Origin: DATLGD01 sp035540755
GTDB taxonomy: Bacteria; Actinomycetota; Actinomycetes; Mycobacteriales; SCTD01
NCBI GenBank assembly: GCA_035540755.1
Contig: DATLGD010000068.1
Span: 1-7,953, forward strand
Length of the DNA stretch: 7,953 nucleotides
Direction of reading: 5' to 3'
Part shown: one piece after another, positions 5,992-7,953 of the stretch
Position numbering within the stretch: the first letter of the stretch is position 1
Layout of the letters: each line of letters starts with the position of its first letter
Notes under the pieces: model-generated
Databases searched by the model: none
What the model was told of the DNA's origin: nothing
The model's input: only the letters and a program-made list of their open reading frames with translations
Position numbers and translations under genes: made by a program

Positions 5992-7310
5992 CGGCGACCG
6001 GCCGGCCGTCGGCCGCGGGCGGGAGCCGAGGCGGCGCGGGGGCGCGGGGCGACGGCCGGCACGCGGCTGCCGGTGCGGCCGGGCGTGCGCGGCGCGACCT
6101 GCGGGGCACCGCGGCTGCGGACCCGGCGGAGCAGCCCGGGCCGGGCCCGCAGCGCCGCCTCGGCGCCGGGCTCGGCCCGGGCGAACGACAGCAGCATGCC
6201 GACCGCGACGAGGGTGGGGAGCATCGCCGACCCGCCGAAGGACATCAGCGGCAGGGGGATGCCGGTGATCGGCAGCAGCCCCACCACCCCGCCGATGTTG
6301 ATCACCGACTGGGCCGCCAGCCAGCAGGTGACAGCGCTGGCCGCCAGGCGCACGAACGGGTCGCGGGTGCGCTTGGCGATGCGCACGCCGGCGTAGGTCA
6401 TGGTGGCGATGAGCACGAGCACCGACAGCGAGCCGATCAGGCCGAGCTCCTCGGCGATGATCGCGAAGATGAAGTCGGTGTGGGCGTTGGGCAGCCCGCC
6501 GGACCACTTGGACTGGCTGCCGCCGAGCCCGACGCCGAGCAGTCCGCCGGAGCTGATGGCGTAGAGGCCCTGCACGGCCTGGTAGCCGCTGCCCTGGGCG
6601 TTCGCGAACGGGTCGAGGAAGGCGGTGACGCGCGCCATGCGGTAGGGCTCGGCGACGGCGAGGAAGACCGAGGCGGTGACGAGCACGCCCATGAAACCGG
6701 CGAAGTAGCGCAGCGGCGTGCCCGCCACCCACAGCAGGGCGGCGAGGACCGCGAGCAGCGCCATCGTCGTGCCCATGTCGGGCTCGAGCATGATCAGGCC
6801 GGCCAGCAGGAAGGCCACCGGGACCAGCGGCACGAGCAGGTGCCGCCAGTCGCCCAGCAGCCGGTGCTTGCGGGCCAGCAGGTCGGCGCCCCACAGCGCC
6901 AGCGCCAGCTTGGCCAGCTCGCTCGGCTGCAGGTTGAGCCCGCCGGGCAGCGGGATCCAGCGGGTGGCTCCGTCGACGTTGCGGCCCACGCCCGGCAGCA
7001 GCACCAGCACGAGCAGCAGGACGACGCCGATCAGCGCCGGACAGGCGATCCAGCGCCAGAACCGCACCGGCATCCGCGAGGCGACGATCGCCATCGGCAG
7101 GCCGATGGCGATGTAGGTGGCCTGGTTGATGGCGATGGCCGACGACGAGCCGTAGGTGGCGTACGAGCGGACGTTGCTGGCCGAGAAGACCATGACCAGC
7201 CCAAGGAACAGCAGCAGGCCGGCCGAGGCCAGCAGCAGGTAGTAGGAGGCCAGCGGCCGCTGCAGGGGCGGCAGCTTCGGGGAGCCGGTCTCGGTGGGGA
7301 CGGCGCTCAC
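5988..7310 (-). CDS. ftsW: septal peptidoglycan polymerase FtsW (SEDS family)
   Basis: Multi-pass SEDS glycosyltransferase that polymerises lipid II at the division site together with its class B PBP (FtsI). The 440-residue product has roughly ten membrane helices between about 22 and 378. Conserved parts are GATRWIPLPGGLNLQPSELAK (114-134), LEPDMGTT (175-182), LPNAHTDFIFAIIAEELGLIG (273-293) with the probable catalytic Asp279, and the SEDS signature GLLPITGIPLPLMSFGGS (344-361). About 60 Arg/Pro/Ala-rich residues (380-440) form a basic cytoplasmic tail. Position between murD and murG supports FtsW rather than RodA. The start GTG 7310 overlaps the murD stop as GTGA, with GAGG seven bases upstream. 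The stop overlaps murG. Confidence 0.96.
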   Translation of the reverse strand: MSAVPTETGSPKLPPLQRPLASYYLLLASAGLLLFLGLVMVFSASNVRSYATYGSSSAIAINQATYIAIGLPMAIVASRMPVRFWRWIACPALIGVVLLLVLVLLPGVGRNVDGATRWIPLPGGLNLQPSELAKLALALWGADLLARKHRLLGDWRHLLVPLVPVAFLLAGLIMLEPDMGTTMALLAVLAALLWVAGTPLRYFAGFMGVLVTASVFLAVAEPYRMARVTAFLDPFANAQGSGYQAVQGLYAISSGGLLGVGLGGSQSKWSGGLPNAHTDFIFAIIAEELGLIGSLSVLVLIATMTYAGVRIAKRTRDPFVRLAASAVTCWLAAQSVINIGGVVGLLPITGIPLPLMSFGGSAMLPTLVAVGMLLSFARAEPGAEAALRARPGLLRRVRSRGAPQVAPRTPGRTGSRVPAVAPRPRAASAPARGRRPAGRR

Positions 7311-7953
7311 CCGGCGTCCTCGAGCGCACCCGCGGCGGCGGCGAACAGGTCCCCGCGCTCGGCGTAGTCGCGGAAGCAGTCCATGGAGGCGGCCGCGGGC
7401 GCGAGGAGCACGGTGTCCCCCGGCTGCGCGAGGGCACGGGCGTGCGCGACGGCGTCGGGCATGGCACCAGTGTCGAGGCGTTCCACCTCCGCGACGGGGA
7501 CATCCGGCGCGTGTCGCGCGAGCGCCTCGCGGAACGGACCGCGATCGGTGCCGAGCAGCACGACGGCGCGCAGCCGCGGGGCCGCGGTGCGCACCAGCAC
7601 GTCGACGTCGGCGCCCTTCAGCAGGCCGCCGGCCAGCCAGACGACCCGCTCGTAGGCGGCGAGGCTGGCCGCGGCCGCGTGCGGGTTGGTGGCCTTGCTG
7701 TCGTCGACCCAGGCGACGCCGTCGACCGTCGTCACCAGGGCGTTGCGGTGCGCATCGGGCCGGAAGGCGCGCAGCCCGTCGCGGACGGCGTCGGCCGGGA
7801 CGCCGTGGGCCCGGGCCAGCGCCGCCGCGGCGAGTGCGTTCGCCACGTTGTGGTCGCCGGGCACGGTCAGGTCGCCCACCTCGGCCAGCGCCGTGGCCTC
7901 GCCCCGCACCTCGGCGAAGGCGCGGTCGACGAGGAGGTCCTCCGCCACGCCGC
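7307..7953 (-). CDS. murD: UDP-N-acetylmuramoylalanine--D-glutamate ligase MurD (C-terminal part)
   Basis: Cytoplasmic ATP-dependent ligase that adds D-glutamate to UDP-MurNAc-L-Ala. Only the last 215 or so residues, under half of a usual MurD, are inside the window; the frame is open to the right edge, so the 5' end is missing. Visible parts, numbered from the GTG codon at 7948, are the end of the central domain with VPGDHNVANALAA (29-41), and the C-terminal domain with WVDDSKATNPHA (80-91), LAGGLLKGAD (105-114) and the MurD-typical LAPAAASMDCFRDYAERGD (182-200). The P-loop and carbamylated-lysine region lie outside. The valine codon at 7948 is internal and not a start. Stop TGA 7309-7307 overlaps ftsW. 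Confidence 0.95.
   Translation of the reverse strand, partial: GVAEDLLVDRAFAEVRGEATALAEVGDLTVPGDHNVANALAAAALARAHGVPADAVRDGLRAFRPDAHRNALVTTVDGVAWVDDSKATNPHAAAASLAAYERVVWLAGGLLKGADVDVLVRTAAPRLRAVVLLGTDRGPFREALARHAPDVPVAEVERLDTGAMPDAVAHARALAQPGDTVLLAPAAASMDCFRDYAERGDLFAAAAGALEDAG

Noticed and set aside
4871..6109. Upstream in-frame extension of murC through the murG region (894-codon frame)
   Set aside because: The extension encodes Arg/Pro/Ala-rich sequence unlike any MurC, and overlaps a clear murG in another frame. The GTG at 4870 with a GTGA overlap and ribosome site gives a normal MurC.
5992..7503. Upstream in-frame extension of murG through ftsW (878-codon frame)
   Set aside because: Out-of-frame reading of ftsW and murD. 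MurG homology begins at the GTG at 5991.

Overview
The window is a high-GC (estimated above 70% G+C) segment of an actinobacterial division and cell wall (dcw) cluster. All genes read on the minus strand. In transcription order they are murD (3' part only, running off the right edge), ftsW, murG, murC, ftsQ, a PAS-GGDEF diguanylate cyclase gene, and ftsZ. The order murD-ftsW-murG-murC-ftsQ-ftsZ without ddl, murB or ftsA is the usual actinobacterial layout. The FtsZ sequence (MANPQNYLAVIKVVGIGGGG start, ELDVPDFLK-type end) and the codon bias fit an actinomycete. A Geodermatophilaceae/Frankiales-like source is possible, but I cannot fix the genus.

Layout, right to left. Positions 7953-2640 hold five genes packed head to tail. 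Each of the four junctions murD/ftsW, ftsW/murG, murG/murC and murC/ftsQ is the same 4-base GTGA overlap, so translation is probably coupled throughout. After ftsQ there is a short gap of 27 bases (about 120 if the internal CTG start is used). Then comes a soluble PAS-GGDEF protein with intact catalytic and inhibitory-site motifs (2612-1512), which is not a standard dcw member. A 236-base intergenic region (1511-1276) follows, with two TTGAC-type boxes and a small hairpin, and probably carries ftsZ promoters. ftsZ itself starts at GTG 1275.

The left edge is abnormal. The ftsZ frame keeps its homology down to residue 386 (position 118), then reads into sequence unlike FtsZ and stays open to base 1. 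The missing FtsZ tail (VPDFLK and stop) is present at 1-108 but on the plus strand. A perfect 77-bp inverted repeat (12-88 and 117-193) with a 28-base spacer explains this: the end of ftsZ has been folded back on itself. This looks more like a chimera at a contig end than real biology.

Function. MurD and MurC are cytoplasmic amino-acid ligases that build the UDP-MurNAc-peptide. MurG makes lipid II. FtsW polymerises lipid II at the septum. FtsQ is the bitopic divisome scaffold, and FtsZ is the ring-forming GTPase. The diguanylate cyclase is the only signalling gene in the set and places c-di-GMP synthesis next to the division genes. I found no RNA genes, CRISPR arrays or insertion sequences.
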